Shown: in pieces, positions 47,557 through 56,656 of the stretch
Layout: the number at the start of each line of letters is the position of its first letter
Position numbering within the stretch: the first letter of the stretch is position 1
Assembly (NCBI RefSeq): GCF_000517025.1
Contig: NZ_KI912094.1
Coordinates: 656,291-720,290, forward strand
Source: Halonatronum saccharophilum DSM 13868
GTDB lineage: Bacteria; Bacillota; Halanaerobiia; Halobacteroidales; Halobacteroidaceae
Length of the DNA stretch: 64,000 bases
Direction of reading: 5' to 3'
The notes under the pieces: generated by a model
What the model was told of the DNA's origin: nothing
Database searches by the model: none
Seen by the model: only the letters and a program-made list of their open reading frames with translations
Translations under genes and position numbers: made by a program

Positions 47557-49424
47557 TTCTTCCCTCCTCTTTGTAACTCTTCTATATAGATCATCAAAAC
47601 GGATATATCAGCTGGTGATACACCAGAAATCCTAGAAGCCTGGCCAATAGATAAAGGTCTAATCCTATTTAACTTCTCTCTAGCTTCCTTTCTTAGATTT
47701 GTCATCTCCATATAATCTATATTCTCTGGAATCTCCTTCTCTTCCATATGCTTAAACTGCTCTACTTGCTTTAATTGACGTTTAATATAACCTCTATATT
47801 TAGTTTCAATCTCTAATTGTTCTCCTACATCTTCACTTACACTTGGTGCTTCTTTAGTAAATCTAACTAAATTATTATAATCTACTTTAGGTCTCTCTAA
47901 AATTGTAGCTAAACTTACAGGTTTTTTCAATCCTCCACTACCTAATTCTTCTAATAAAGCACGAACCTCTTTAGTTGGAGTTACCTGAATCTGATTTAAT
48001 ATTTCTAAATTTTCTTTTATACTCTCTCTTTTAGTTTTAACTTTTTTATATTCCTTATCAGTAAGCAAGCCTAAATCATAGCCAATATGGCTTAATCTCA
48101 AATCGGCATTATCTTGGCGTAAAATCAACCTATACTCAGCTCTAGAAGTCAACATTCGATAAGGTTCGCTTGTTCCTTTAGTTACTAAATCATCAATCAA
48201 TACTCCAATATAAGCTTCAGACCTCTTTAAGATTAGTGGTTTTTTGTCTTTATTACTTAAAACAGCATTTATTCCTGCCATTAAACCTTGAGCTGCAGCC
48301 TCTTCATAACCACTAGTACCATTGATCTGACCTGCAGTATAAAGGCCTTTAACTACCTTGTTCTCCATAGTAGGATTAAGCTGATAAGGTGGTATATAAT
48401 CATACTCAACTGCATAACCTGGCCTCATAATCTCAGCCTTTTCCAAACCTGGTACACTTCTAATAACCTTTAATTGTACATCTTCAGGTGTACTGGTAGT
48501 TAAACCATTAAGGTATAACTCACTAGTATGAAGACCCTCTGGCTCTACAAAGACTTGATGGGTTGCCTTATCAGGAAATCTCATAATCTTTCTATCAATA
48601 GATGGACAGTACCTTGGTCCTTCCCCTTCAACTATCCCTGTAGATAAGGGTGATGAATCTATATTTTCTTCCATAACCCTTTTAGTCTCTTCATTTGTAT
48701 ATGTTAACCAACATGGTAGTTGATCCCTTTCTTCTCTTTCTTCAAAAAATGAGAACTGCAACTCTTTCTTAGCGCTAGGGTGGATAGTCATCTTATCAAA
48801 ATCAACAGTATTCTTATCTACCCTTGGTGGAGTAGCTGTTTGAAATCTCTTAAGCTTAATGCCAGCTTCCTTTAAACTTTCTGCTAAATCTGTAGAGGCA
48901 AACTCCCCTTGTCTACCACCTGTATACTTTATATCACCAATAATAACCTTACCCTTTAAAGAAGTTCCTGTAGTTAAGATTATTTTGTTGGCCCTATAAG
49001 TCATACCTGTAATTGTTTTAACACCCTTTACACCATCACCTTCAATGATCAAATCGGTAACAACAGTCTGTTTTAAATCCAAATTGTCTTGATTTTGTAA
49101 TACCTTAGTCATTTCAAATTGATACTTATGCTTATCAGCTTGAGCACGCAAAGCATGAACTGCTGGCCCTTTAGAGGTATTTAGCATCCTAATATTTATA
49201 TAAGATTTATCTATATTCTTGCCCATCTCCCCACCTAAAGCATCTATCTCTCTAACAATATGACCTTTAGCTGGACCCCCTATAGATGGATTACATGGCA
49301 TCAAAGCAATATGGTCTGCATTTAAGGTTAAAAGTAGAGTCTTAGAACCCATTCTTGCAGCAGCTAACGAAGCTTCACACCCTGCGTGTCCAGCACCAAT
49401 AACTATAATATCATAATTATTCAT
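47553..49424 (-). CDS. mnmG: tRNA uridine-5-carboxymethylaminomethyl enzyme MnmG, first copy
   Basis: Same family and layout as its neighbour: [54 protein letters not shown] (in part), [81 protein letters not shown]-terminal [16 protein letters not shown]. 623 residues. The two copies differ throughout (for example FQTATPP versus FKTGTPP), so the duplication is old. It follows mnmE, the usual partner, with a terminator-like hairpin between them. Confidence 0.95.
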   Translation of the reverse strand: MNNYDIIVIGAGHAGCEASLAAARMGSKTLLLTLNADHIALMPCNPSIGGPAKGHIVREIDALGGEMGKNIDKSYINIRMLNTSKGPAVHALRAQADKHKYQFEMTKVLQNQDNLDLKQTVVTDLIIEGDGVKGVKTITGMTYRANKIILTTGTSLKGKVIIGDIKYTGGRQGEFASTDLAESLKEAGIKLKRFQTATPPRVDKNTVDFDKMTIHPSAKKELQFSFFEEREERDQLPCWLTYTNEETKRVMEENIDSSPLSTGIVEGEGPRYCPSIDRKIMRFPDKATHQVFVEPEGLHTSELYLNGLTTSTPEDVQLKVIRSVPGLEKAEIMRPGYAVEYDYIPPYQLNPTMENKVVKGLYTAGQINGTSGYEEAAAQGLMAGINAVLSNKDKKPLILKRSEAYIGVLIDDLVTKGTSEPYRMLTSRAEYRLILRQDNADLRLSHIGYDLGLLTDKEYKKVKTKRESIKENLEILNQIQVTPTKEVRALLEELGSGGLKKPVSLATILERPKVDYNNLVRFTKEAPSVSEDVGEQLEIETKYRGYIKRQLKQVEQFKHMEEKEIPENIDYMEMTNLRKEAREKLNRIRPLSIGQASRISGVSPADISVLMIYIEELQRGGKK

Positions 49425-49540
49425 CTTTATTCCCCCTTATTTACCTAAAAACCTTTCCACTTTTTGTACTCATTTCTTAGTCCTTAGCTCTTACTATTAA
49501 CTAAAAACCCTCTTTGGGTCTTAAAGAAACCTTCGTGGTC

Positions 49541-49573
49541 ATAATTCTTCATCCTAGAGCTATGAAGAATTAT
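49541..49573 (-). terminator. Hairpin at the end of mnmE
   Basis: ATAATTCTTCAT (49541-49552) pairs with ATGAAGAATTAT (49562-49573), loop CCTAGAGCT; it includes the mnmE stop. The T-run is weak, so partial read-through into mnmG is likely. Confidence 0.5.
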
Positions 49574-50955
49574 TTTCCTAAACAAAAATCAGCAAAAATT
49601 TGATCGATAATATCTTCTCCAATTGTATCACCAGTAATCTCTCCTATTGATTCTAAAGCAGCCCTTAGATCAATAGTAATAAAGTCATTTGGAAGCCCCA
49701 TTTGGAAGGTCTTTTGTACATCTAATAATCTCCCATAAGCTCTATCTAAGGCATTTTTGTGCCTAATATTGCTAATTAAAGTATCACTATTAGAACTTAT
49801 ATCTCCTCTAAAGATTAAAGAAGATATTGTATCCTCTAGTTTATCAATTCCTTCATTATCTATAGCAGCAGTCTTAACTATATCTTTACTATCTAAAATT
49901 AGTTCAATATCTCCTAACTCAATCTCTTCTTTAAGGTCAACCTTATTAATAACCAAGATTATATCTTTATCGTTGGCCTTTTTAACTATGTCTAACTCTT
50001 CTTCACTTATAGCTTGGCTAGCATCTAAGACTAACAAAATAAGATCTGCCTCTTTTAATAAGTCTTCAGATTTCTCTACTCCTACCTTCTCTACAACATC
50101 CTCAGTCTCTCTAATCCCAGCAGTATCAATTATTTTTACAGGTATTCCATCAATATTAATAACCTCTTCTATTATATCACGAGTTGTTCCAGGAATATCA
50201 GTTACAATTGCCCTCTTTTCTCTTAAAAGTGCATTCAACAGGCTAGATTTTCCTACATTAGGCTTACCAATAATAGCAGCTTTAATCCCCTCTTTTAATA
50301 TCTTTCCCCTATTACTAGTCTTAATAAGATCTTCAACTTTATTTATTATTCCACCAATTCTTGTATCTAACTGATTAGGGTCAAACTCTTCAACCTCATC
50401 ATCAGGAAAATCAATTGTTGCTTCTAAGTGGGCCAACAAAGATACTATGTCTTGTCTAATATCATTAATCTTATTAGACAAACTACCTTCTAATTGCTTT
50501 AAAGCAACCTCTAACCCAGCTTCTGTCTTAGATCTAATCAAATCTGTAATAGCTTCAGCTTGAGCCAAATCTATTCTACCATTTAAAAAAGCCCTTTTAG
50601 TAAATTCACCAGGCTCTGCTAAACGGACACCAGCCTTAAGTACTAAATTTAATATCTTTTGTAATACTACTATCCCCCCGTGGCAATTGATCTCAACAAC
50701 ATCTTCAGTTGTGTATGTTTTAGGAGCTTTCATAACTAAGGTTATTACCTCATCAATAATCTTTCCACTTTCTCTTTCTACTATATGTCCATAATGAGCT
50801 TTATAACTTGTAGAGTTTATTAATTTATTTTCTTCTTTTCCTTTAAATAACAAATCTACAATTTCTATAGCTTCTGATCCACTTACTCTAATAATCCCGA
50901 TACCACCATCACCCACAGCAGTTGAAATAGCTGCTATTGTGTCTCTTTTATACAC
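49570..50955 (-). CDS. mnmE: tRNA modification GTPase MnmE
   Basis: 461 residues. N-terminal formyl-THF-binding domain: YKRDTIAAISTAVGDGGIGIIRVSG (parts), VEINCHGGIVVLQKIL, AEPGEFTKRAFLNGRIDLAQAEAITDLI (parts). G domain inserted in the helical domain: AAIIGKPNVGKSSLLNALL, AIVTDIPGTTRDIIEE, KIIDTAGIRET, LVINKVDL. C-terminal IDQIFADFCLGK supplies the catalytic Cys. Start is GTG 50955 with GGAGG 7 bases upstream. Partner of MnmG; potassium-dependent in the family. Confidence 0.97.
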   Translation of the reverse strand: MYKRDTIAAISTAVGDGGIGIIRVSGSEAIEIVDLLFKGKEENKLINSTSYKAHYGHIVERESGKIIDEVITLVMKAPKTYTTEDVVEINCHGGIVVLQKILNLVLKAGVRLAEPGEFTKRAFLNGRIDLAQAEAITDLIRSKTEAGLEVALKQLEGSLSNKINDIRQDIVSLLAHLEATIDFPDDEVEEFDPNQLDTRIGGIINKVEDLIKTSNRGKILKEGIKAAIIGKPNVGKSSLLNALLREKRAIVTDIPGTTRDIIEEVINIDGIPVKIIDTAGIRETEDVVEKVGVEKSEDLLKEADLILLVLDASQAISEEELDIVKKANDKDIILVINKVDLKEEIELGDIELILDSKDIVKTAAIDNEGIDKLEDTISSLIFRGDISSNSDTLISNIRHKNALDRAYGRLLDVQKTFQMGLPNDFITIDLRAALESIGEITGDTIGEDIIDQIFADFCLGK

Positions 50956-51011
50956 TATTATCCCTCCTATTATTAATAATTTAACCAAAAGTATTTTCAA
51001 TAATAATTAAA

Positions 51012-51043
51012 CAAACCCAGTATTTTTTTAAATACTGGGTTTG
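51012..51043 (-). terminator. Hairpin between jag and mnmE
   Basis: 14-bp perfect stem CAAACCCAGTATTT with AAATACTGGGTTTG, 4-base loop; 4 bp beyond the jag stop. The downstream T-run is short (TTTAATT). Confidence 0.6.
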
Positions 51044-51047
51044 AGAT

Positions 51048-51674
51048 CTATTTAACTTTAATAATTACTTTACGATACGGGTCCCTACCTTCACTATAAG
51101 TTTTTACACCTGAAACACCTTGTAAAGTAGAATGAATAATTCTCCTTTCATGAGGTGGCATAGGTTCTAACATAACTTTTCTTCCTGTCTTTTTAGCTTT
51201 CTTACACATTCTTAAAGCTAATCTCTCTAAAGACGATCTTCTTCTATTTCTGTAACCTTGAGCATCTAAAATAATCTTTAAATAATTAGATTCTCCCTTG
51301 TTAATAGCTAAATTCATTATATACTGTAGAGCATCTAGGTTTTTCCCTCTATATCCAATGATAATACCTAAATCTTCACCAAAGATATTTAAGAATAGGT
51401 TATTTTTAGTTGTCTTCTCTTCAATTAACTCTACTTGAAGATCAAGATCCATCTCTTCTATTAATTTACTTAAAAGCTTTAAGCTCTTTTCTGCCTTAGT
51501 CTCCTTTTTAATCAACTCTACCTTTGCTTCTTTTTTACCAAAAAGACCTAAGAATCCACCTTTGCCCTTTTCTATTACATTATACTCTATATTATCCTTA
51601 TCAGTATTTAAATCTTTTATTCCTTTATCAAGGGCCTCTTGGACTGTATTACCTGTAACTATGACCCTATCCAT
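51048..51674 (-). CDS. jag: RNA-binding protein Jag/KhpB
   Basis: 208 residues: Jag-N domain (VIVTGNTVQEALDKGIKDL, KGGFLGLFGKKEAKVE), KH-like domain (LGIIIGYRGKNLDALQYIMNLAIN, in parts) and R3H domain (SLERLALRMCKKAKKTGRKVMLEPMPPHERRIIHSTLQ, in parts). Jag works with KhpA on RNA and affects envelope synthesis. It follows yidC by 1 bp, the usual arrangement. Confidence 0.95.
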   Translation of the reverse strand: MDRVIVTGNTVQEALDKGIKDLNTDKDNIEYNVIEKGKGGFLGLFGKKEAKVELIKKETKAEKSLKLLSKLIEEMDLDLQVELIEEKTTKNNLFLNIFGEDLGIIIGYRGKNLDALQYIMNLAINKGESNYLKIILDAQGYRNRRRSSLERLALRMCKKAKKTGRKVMLEPMPPHERRIIHSTLQGVSGVKTYSEGRDPYRKVIIKVK

Positions 51675-51675
51675 C

Positions 51676-52641
51676 TTAATTTGATTCCTCCTTTAATTCT
51701 ACATCAGACTCTTTGTATAAGAAGTACTGTTGTATTGCCATAATCAAAGTAGATGTCATCCAGTATAATAAAACACCTGCTGGTAAACCAAAACCAATTA
51801 CAACAATGAATAATGGCATAAAGAGTGCAGCTTTATTACTAGAGCCAGAACCAGACATCTGTTGAGTCATTATACTTTGACCTAGCATAACAATACCTGT
51901 TAAGATAATTAAGACAATATTACTTTCACTTAAATCAGAAATAAATAAGAAGGATTCTCCATATAATTCTGGCCAATTTTGTAAGGCTCTAAATAAAGCA
52001 ATTATTATCGGCATCTGAACAATCATAGGTAGACAACCAGCAGCTGGATTAACTTTGTGCTTTTGGTATAACTTCATCATCTCTTGTTGAAGCTTCTCTT
52101 GATCATCACCATGTTTTTTCTTTAACTCTTCAATCATAGGTTGTAGCTTTTGCATCTTCTTCATAGACCTAGTCTGCTTAGCATTAAGCGGACCTAAAAT
52201 TAATCTAACTATTACAGTTAATAAGATAATAGATAAACCATAACTACCTGTAAAATTATAAATAATACTTAACAGATCTTGCATTATATTTCCGATCCAT
52301 CCAAACATACCACCACTTGTATCTTGAGCCACTCTAATCTCTGCTTCATCATTAGTAAAAAAGGCTTTAGCTCTGTTTCCTTGATCAATTTCAAATTCTA
52401 CAGGATTATCCTTAATATATTCATCTTCATCAGTAAAGAGATCCCAATGCTCAAAAGTTTCCTCAGGCTGAGCAACTAAAGTAACAATATCGCCTCTCTC
52501 ATATGTTTGTTTATCAGACTCTACTAAAATAGTGCTCTCATTTCCCTCAATAACATCTACCCTAAAATCTGTAGAACAACCAGTTAGTATAAGAATTAAA
52601 CCTAAAAATATAAAAAACGAAAATTTTCTCTTTGTATTCAC
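51676..52641 (-). CDS. yidC: Membrane insertase YidC (lipoprotein) with extra beta domain
   Basis: 321 residues. Signal FSFFIFLGLILILTGC gives lipid-modified Cys22. Residues about 26-95 (TYERGDIVTLVAQPEETFEHW, NPVEFEIDQGNRAKAFF, in parts) look like a divergent InlB B-repeat/Listeria-type beta domain, not normally present in Gram-positive YidC. Then the Oxa1 core: YGLSIILLTVIVRLILGPLN with groove Arg146, KMQKLQPMIEELKKKHGDD, NPAAGCLPMIVQMPIIIALFRAL, LPAGVLLYWMTSTLI. Start GTG after AGGAGG. Lies between yidD and jag. Confidence 0.93.
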   Translation of the reverse strand: MNTKRKFSFFIFLGLILILTGCSTDFRVDVIEGNESTILVESDKQTYERGDIVTLVAQPEETFEHWDLFTDEDEYIKDNPVEFEIDQGNRAKAFFTNDEAEIRVAQDTSGGMFGWIGNIMQDLLSIIYNFTGSYGLSIILLTVIVRLILGPLNAKQTRSMKKMQKLQPMIEELKKKHGDDQEKLQQEMMKLYQKHKVNPAAGCLPMIVQMPIIIALFRALQNWPELYGESFLFISDLSESNIVLIILTGIVMLGQSIMTQQMSGSGSSNKAALFMPLFIVVIGFGLPAGVLLYWMTSTLIMAIQQYFLYKESDVELKEESN

Positions 52642-52661
52642 CCTAACTCCTCCTAGTTAAT

Positions 52662-52883
52662 TTAATCTAATGGATCATATCCTCCTTTATTTAAAGGATG
52701 ACATCGTAATATTCTCTTTATAGCCTTTATTCCTCCCTTTAAAAGACCATACCTTTTTAAAGCTTTAATTGCATATGAAGAGCAAGTAGGATAGAACCTA
52801 CAACTTCTAAAAGGTTTTAGTGGAGAAATAAACTTTTGATAAAATCTAATAAATCCAATAAAAATTTTGCTTAGAATACTCAT
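52662..52883 (-). CDS. yidD: Membrane protein insertion efficiency factor YidD
   Basis: 73 residues: [38 protein letters not shown] (in parts) with the family pattern [11 protein letters not shown], then [23 protein letters not shown]. Small amphipathic protein helping YidC-dependent insertion. ATG 52883 is used because TTG 52892 lies 1 base after the ribosome site; rnpA overlaps upstream. Confidence 0.95.
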   Translation of the reverse strand: MSILSKIFIGFIRFYQKFISPLKPFRSCRFYPTCSSYAIKALKRYGLLKGGIKAIKRILRCHPLNKGGYDPLD

Positions 52884-52888
52884 AAAAA

Positions 52889-53230
52889 TCAATCCTTTAA
52901 TATCTTACTTCTCTTTAATAGACGATTAAAAGACTTGTCAATCTGCTTATAGGAAGCTCCAACAATCGGTTTTCTTGCAATAATAACTAAATCTAAACCA
53001 CTTTCTATCTTATCTTTATTATTTCTATAAACCTCTCTTAAGAGGCGTTTAACCTTATTTCTAACAACAGCTTTGCCTATCTTTTTACTAACAGAATATC
53101 CAACTCTTCTCATATTATCATTCTTCTTTTTTAATACATATAAAACAATCAATCTATCAGCAGTTGAATTACCATACTTATATACTCTCTTAAACTCATA
53201 TGTCTTCTTTAATCTATCATCTATCTCCAT
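52889..53230 (-). CDS. rnpA: Ribonuclease P protein component
   Basis: 113 residues. [55 protein letters not shown] (signature [10 protein letters not shown]), [19 protein letters not shown]. It matures tRNA 5' ends with RNase P RNA. It has its own consensus promoter directly upstream; the gene rpmH (L34), almost always first in this operon, is absent. Confidence 0.96.
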   Translation of the reverse strand: MEIDDRLKKTYEFKRVYKYGNSTADRLIVLYVLKKKNDNMRRVGYSVSKKIGKAVVRNKVKRLLREVYRNNKDKIESGLDLVIIARKPIVGASYKQIDKSFNRLLKRSKILKD

Positions 53231-53304
53231 TAAATTAATTCCTCCTAAAAAGAATTGCTTAAAAGATATATTTAAAAATTATTCTTTCAAAAGCATTCTA
53301 TTCA

Positions 53305-53334
53305 ATTATAAATTATAATATCAACTTATGTCAA
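53305..53334 (-). promoter_or_regulatory. Promoter of rnpA operon
   Basis: TTGACA (53334-53329), 18-bp spacer, TATAAT (53310-53305). Start point would be about 65 bases before the rnpA ATG; AGGAGG lies 9 bases upstream of that ATG. No room for rpmH. Confidence 0.8.
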
Positions 53335-53592
53335 GAGATATAAGTCCTTTTCAACAAATTATCCACAAAAACTGTTGATAATTTGTTTATAATTTGTTAT
53401 TATTATCTTACTGTCTATCCTATTTGCAAAAAAAATTTTAATAAGCAGTTAAAAATATAATTAGTTATTCACAGATTTTACTTGAATCTTTGAATAACTA
53501 ATTATATTTTTAAGAAAAAATCATATATAACAAAGTTATCCACAGAGTTATTAACATTTCTTGTGGATAACTTTATTTTAGGAGGTTTTCCT
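53335..53592 (+). other. oriC: oriC part 1: DnaA-box cluster upstream of dnaA
   Basis: Perfect DnaA boxes (TTATCCACA or its complement) at 53359-53367, 53536-53544, 53562-53570 and 53592-53600; near matches TGTTGATAA 53373-53381 and TTATTCACA 53465-53473. AAAGTTATCCACA (53532-53544) and TGTGGATAACTTT (53562-53574) form a perfect dyad. A possible dnaA promoter TTGATA-17 bp-TATTAT is at 53375-53403. Strand polarity of genes switches here. Confidence 0.88.
53451..53511. repeat. 21-bp perfect inverted repeat in dnaA leader
   Basis: Arms 53451-53471 and 53491-53511 are exact complements (core TTAGTTATTCA / TGAATAACTAA), with a further 5-bp inner stem AGATT/AATCT. The left arm contains the near-box TTATTCACA. 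Confidence 0.8.
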
Positions 53593-54963
53593 GTGGATAA
53601 AAAAGAAATAAAGAAGCTTTGGAATTCAACTTTAGAGGCTATCGATAAAAAATTAAGTACACCAAGCTTTGAAACTTGGTTTAAACCAACAAAAATAATA
53701 GCAATACAAAATAACACGGTTTTTATAGAGGTGCCCAATGAGTTTGCTAAAGATTGGCTTAAAACTAAATATGAAAAATTAATCAAGAAATCACTATTAC
53801 AGGTCTCTGATAATGACTATAAAATTAAGTTCATTATTCCAGAGATGCGTGAAGAAGAGATACTATTAAATGAAAAAGAAGAAATTGTTTTAGAAACTAA
53901 AAAAGTAAAACAAAAAAATAAAGAAGAGATAAAAAATTCTGTGCTTAATCCTAAATATACATTCGATTCCTTTGTTATAGGTAATAGTAATCGATTCGCT
54001 CATGCTGCTTCTTTAGCCGTTGCTGAAGCACCTGCAAAAGCTTATAACCCGTTCTTTATTTATGGAGATGTAGGATTAGGAAAAACACATCTTATGCATG
54101 CTATTGGTCACTATATAATAAAGCATAATTCAAATATGAAAGTAATGTATTTAACTTCAGAAGAATTTACTAATAGACTGATTAACTCTATAAGATATGA
54201 CAAAACCATAGAATTTCGTAATGAATATAGAAATATAGATATTCTTCTTATTGACGACATCCAGTTTTTAGCAGGTAAAGAAAGAACTCAAGAGGAATTC
54301 TTTCATACCTTCAATGCTTTACATGATGCTAATAAGCAGATTATTATTTCCAGTGATAGACCACCAAAGGAAATCCCTACCCTTGAGGAAAGATTAAGAT
54401 CAAGATTTGAATGGGGACTAATAACCGATATTCAAGAACCTGATTTAGAAACTAGAATTGCAATACTAAAGAAAAAAGCAACACTAGAAGATTTAGAAGT
54501 CCCTAATAATGTAATTGTATATATTGCTAATCAAATTCAATCTAATATTCGTGAACTTGAAGGGGCATTAATTAGAGTGGTTGCTTATTCTTCTTTAACA
54601 AATGAATCTATAACTATTAGCTTAGCTCAAGAAGCATTAAAAAATATTGTTAATAAATCTCAAAACCGCCCAAAAGAAATAACTGTAAATCTTATAAAAG
54701 AAATTATTTGTCAACATTATGGCATAACTCTTAATGATATTGATTCTAAAAAAAGAACAAGAGCTATCTCTTTTCCTCGACAAGTTGCTATGTATATATC
54801 ACGAGAATTAACAGATCTTTCTTTTCCTCAAATTGGAAACAGGTTTGGAGGAAGAGATCATAGTACAGTCTTACATGGATATGATAAAATTCAAAAGAAA
54901 ATACAAGAAGATATCTCTTTTAATAAAATAGTAACCGATATAATAGCTAAAATCAAGGGATAA
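53593..54963 (+). CDS. dnaA: Chromosomal replication initiator DnaA
   Basis: 456 residues. Domain [25 protein letters not shown]; a Lys/Glu-rich linker; AAA core: [42 protein letters not shown] (Walker A, in parts), [17 protein letters not shown] (Walker B), [23 protein letters not shown] (parts); domain [23 protein letters not shown] [13 protein letters not shown] and [11 protein letters not shown]. Start is GTG 53593 after TTAGGAGG; this GTG lies inside a perfect DnaA box (53592-53600), so initiator binding could block translation-start DNA and repress transcription. An earlier GTG at 53563 lies in another box and has no ribosome site. Confidence 0.97.
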   Translation: MDKKEIKKLWNSTLEAIDKKLSTPSFETWFKPTKIIAIQNNTVFIEVPNEFAKDWLKTKYEKLIKKSLLQVSDNDYKIKFIIPEMREEEILLNEKEEIVLETKKVKQKNKEEIKNSVLNPKYTFDSFVIGNSNRFAHAASLAVAEAPAKAYNPFFIYGDVGLGKTHLMHAIGHYIIKHNSNMKVMYLTSEEFTNRLINSIRYDKTIEFRNEYRNIDILLIDDIQFLAGKERTQEEFFHTFNALHDANKQIIISSDRPPKEIPTLEERLRSRFEWGLITDIQEPDLETRIAILKKKATLEDLEVPNNVIVYIANQIQSNIRELEGALIRVVAYSSLTNESITISLAQEALKNIVNKSQNRPKEITVNLIKEIICQHYGITLNDIDSKKRTRAISFPRQVAMYISRELTDLSFPQIGNRFGGRDHSTVLHGYDKIQKKIQEDISFNKIVTDIIAKIKG

Positions 54964-55220
54964 CTCTGTGGATAACTCTGTGGATAACCTGTGGATAACC
55001 TGTGGATAAGTGAAAAAAGCTGTGCAAAACTTTTTCTATTAACAGGTGCTTGTGGATACTGTGGATAACTTACACAGGGTTATCCACAGTCTTTCCACAG
55101 GCTTGAGCCTTAGAGTTATATAGTCTCATTGCACTTATCCACATTATCCACAAGCCCTACTACTACTACTACTATCTTATTTATATATATATAGAATTAA
55201 AATAATATATTATAAGAAGG
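54964..55220 (+). other. oriC: oriC part 2: DnaA boxes, DnaA-trio and unwinding region
   Basis: Boxes TGTGGATAA at 54967, 54979, 54990, 55001 and 55060 (TGTGGATAC at 55051), then reversed TTATCCACA at 55080, 55135 and 55144, the last two abutting. After a 4-base spacer AGCC come six CTA triplets (55157-55174), the DnaA-trio pattern, then TCTTATTTATATATATATAG and further AT-rich DNA to about 55220. This is the expected order box - trio - unwinding element, so melting should start here. The rest to dnaN has no gene. Confidence 0.92.
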
Positions 55221-55299
55221 CTTTTCACCTGCAAACATAAGGGATTAAATAACCCTTTAAATTTAATAGATTATTTAAGATTCAACAAGGAGGTGTTAT

Positions 55300-56400
55300 A
55301 TGAAGGTAAAAGTCAACCAAGAATCTCTTTATAATGCATTAAAAAAAGTCAATAGAGCAGTTTCTTCTAAAGCAACATTACCTATACTTTCAGGAATAGC
55401 ATTAGAGGGATATGAAAATAACTTAAGGTTTATTGGTACAGACTTACAGATAGGTATTGAATCTAATATAAAAGCAGATATTATAAGAGAAGGATCTATT
55501 GTTTTACCAGCTCAATTTATAACAGACATAATAAAAGAATTACCTAAAGGGGATATTATAATTTCAGCTGATTCATCTAATAATACTGCACAAATACTAA
55601 CAGATAATTCTAAGTTTAACTTATATTCTTCACCAACAGATCAATTTCCTTTATTGCCTGAATTAGATTCAGATATAAATTTAGTAATTTCACAAAAGAA
55701 ATTAAAAAAACTAATTAGAAAAATAATCTTTGCAACATCTGATGATAGTTATAAAGCAATTCTTGCCGGAGCTCTTTTGGTTATGGGAGAGAATCAAATA
55801 GAAATAATAGCTACAGACACTTATAGATTAGTTTATCATAAAATTAGTTTAGAGGATGAAAGGCTGCCATCTAAAAAGCTAATAATTCCAAATAAAACAT
55901 TAAAAGAATTAGAAAATCTATTGAATAATTCAGATGAGTTGGTTCATATTATACTAGATGACAATAAATTATCTTTTAAGTTTTCTGAGACAAATCTTAT
56001 TACAAGAACTATAGAAGGAGATTTTCCAAATTATAAAGATGTAATTCCAAAAGCTAATGAAAAAATAGCTATTGTAAAAAAAGAGATGCTTTTTAATACA
56101 CTTAAAAGGGCCAACTTGTTAAAGGATAGAAGAAAAAAGTCTGTGGATTTGAAATTTAATGCTAATCTGTTGAATGTAGAAGCTAATTCACCAGGAGTTG
56201 GTAACTATCACGAAGGTATTACTTTAGAATCAAAGGTAGAGCAATTGAAAATATCTTTTGATGTGGGTTATTTACTTGATTGTTTAAAAGTAATAGACGA
56301 TGATGAAATTATAATTAGATTATCTAATCCTTTATCACCAGCTCTTATTAAACCTAAGTCAGATAATAATTATAAGTGTGTTATTATGCCTATTAGATAA
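55300..56400 (+). CDS. dnaN: DNA polymerase III sliding clamp (beta)
   Basis: 366 residues, three clamp folds. MKVKVNQESLYNALKKVNRAV, KATLPILSGIALEG, VLPAQFITDIIKELP, IFATSDDSYKAILAGALL, IATDTYRLVYHKI, EGDFPNYKDVIPK, and the C-terminal CVIMPIR, typical of dnaN (PMR end). ATG after AAGGAGGTG. First gene after oriC. Confidence 0.97.
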   Translation: MKVKVNQESLYNALKKVNRAVSSKATLPILSGIALEGYENNLRFIGTDLQIGIESNIKADIIREGSIVLPAQFITDIIKELPKGDIIISADSSNNTAQILTDNSKFNLYSSPTDQFPLLPELDSDINLVISQKKLKKLIRKIIFATSDDSYKAILAGALLVMGENQIEIIATDTYRLVYHKISLEDERLPSKKLIIPNKTLKELENLLNNSDELVHIILDDNKLSFKFSETNLITRTIEGDFPNYKDVIPKANEKIAIVKKEMLFNTLKRANLLKDRRKKSVDLKFNANLLNVEANSPGVGNYHEGITLESKVEQLKISFDVGYLLDCLKVIDDDEIIIRLSNPLSPALIKPKSDNNYKCVIMPIR

Positions 56401-56426
56401 AAAATATAAAAAAGGGGTTTTTAAAT

Positions 56427-56639
56427 ATGGAAAATATAAAGATAAATACTGAAAACATAAAGTTAGATCAATTCTTAAAGTGGGCCAACATCGTTTCCAC
56501 AGGTGGTGAAGCTAAAATAATAATTCAAGAAGGAGAAGTAGAGGTCAATGGAGAAATAGAAAGAAAGAGAGGAAGAAGGTTAAAAGAGAGTGATGTAGTA
56601 GAGTGCTTTAACAGAAAATATAAAATCACAACCTCTTAA
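56427..56639 (+). CDS. rlbA: S4-domain RNA-binding protein RlbA/YaaA
   Basis: 70 residues: IKLDQFLKWANIVSTGGEAKIII, EGEVEVNGEIERKRGRRLKESDVVEC, a small S4 domain. Always between dnaN and recF in Firmicutes; linked to ribosome assembly in the family. ATG after AAAAGGGG. Confidence 0.93.
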   Translation: MENIKINTENIKLDQFLKWANIVSTGGEAKIIIQEGEVEVNGEIERKRGRRLKESDVVECFNRKYKITTS

Positions 56640-56656
56640 GGGGTGTATAAATAAAA

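Noticed and set aside
45676..49424. Tandem mnmG as an assembly duplication
   Set aside because: The two copies differ at many positions along the whole length and at different codons, so they are not a sequencing artefact.
49757..50374. 205-codon + strand frame opposite mnmE
   Set aside because: Low-complexity Ser/Leu/Ile-rich translation typical of the antisense of a Glu/Asp/Lys-rich gene; mnmE is certain on the other strand.
53073..53318. Open frame on + strand between rnpA and dnaA as a candidate gene
   Set aside because: It is the shadow of rnpA; it has no ribosome site and no homology, and it overlaps the rnpA promoter.
50437..56107. Exclusion of the GGGCCAA heptamer around oriC
   Set aside because: A gap of about 5.7 kb exists, but with about one copy per kb and several other multi-kb gaps it is not convincingly non-random.
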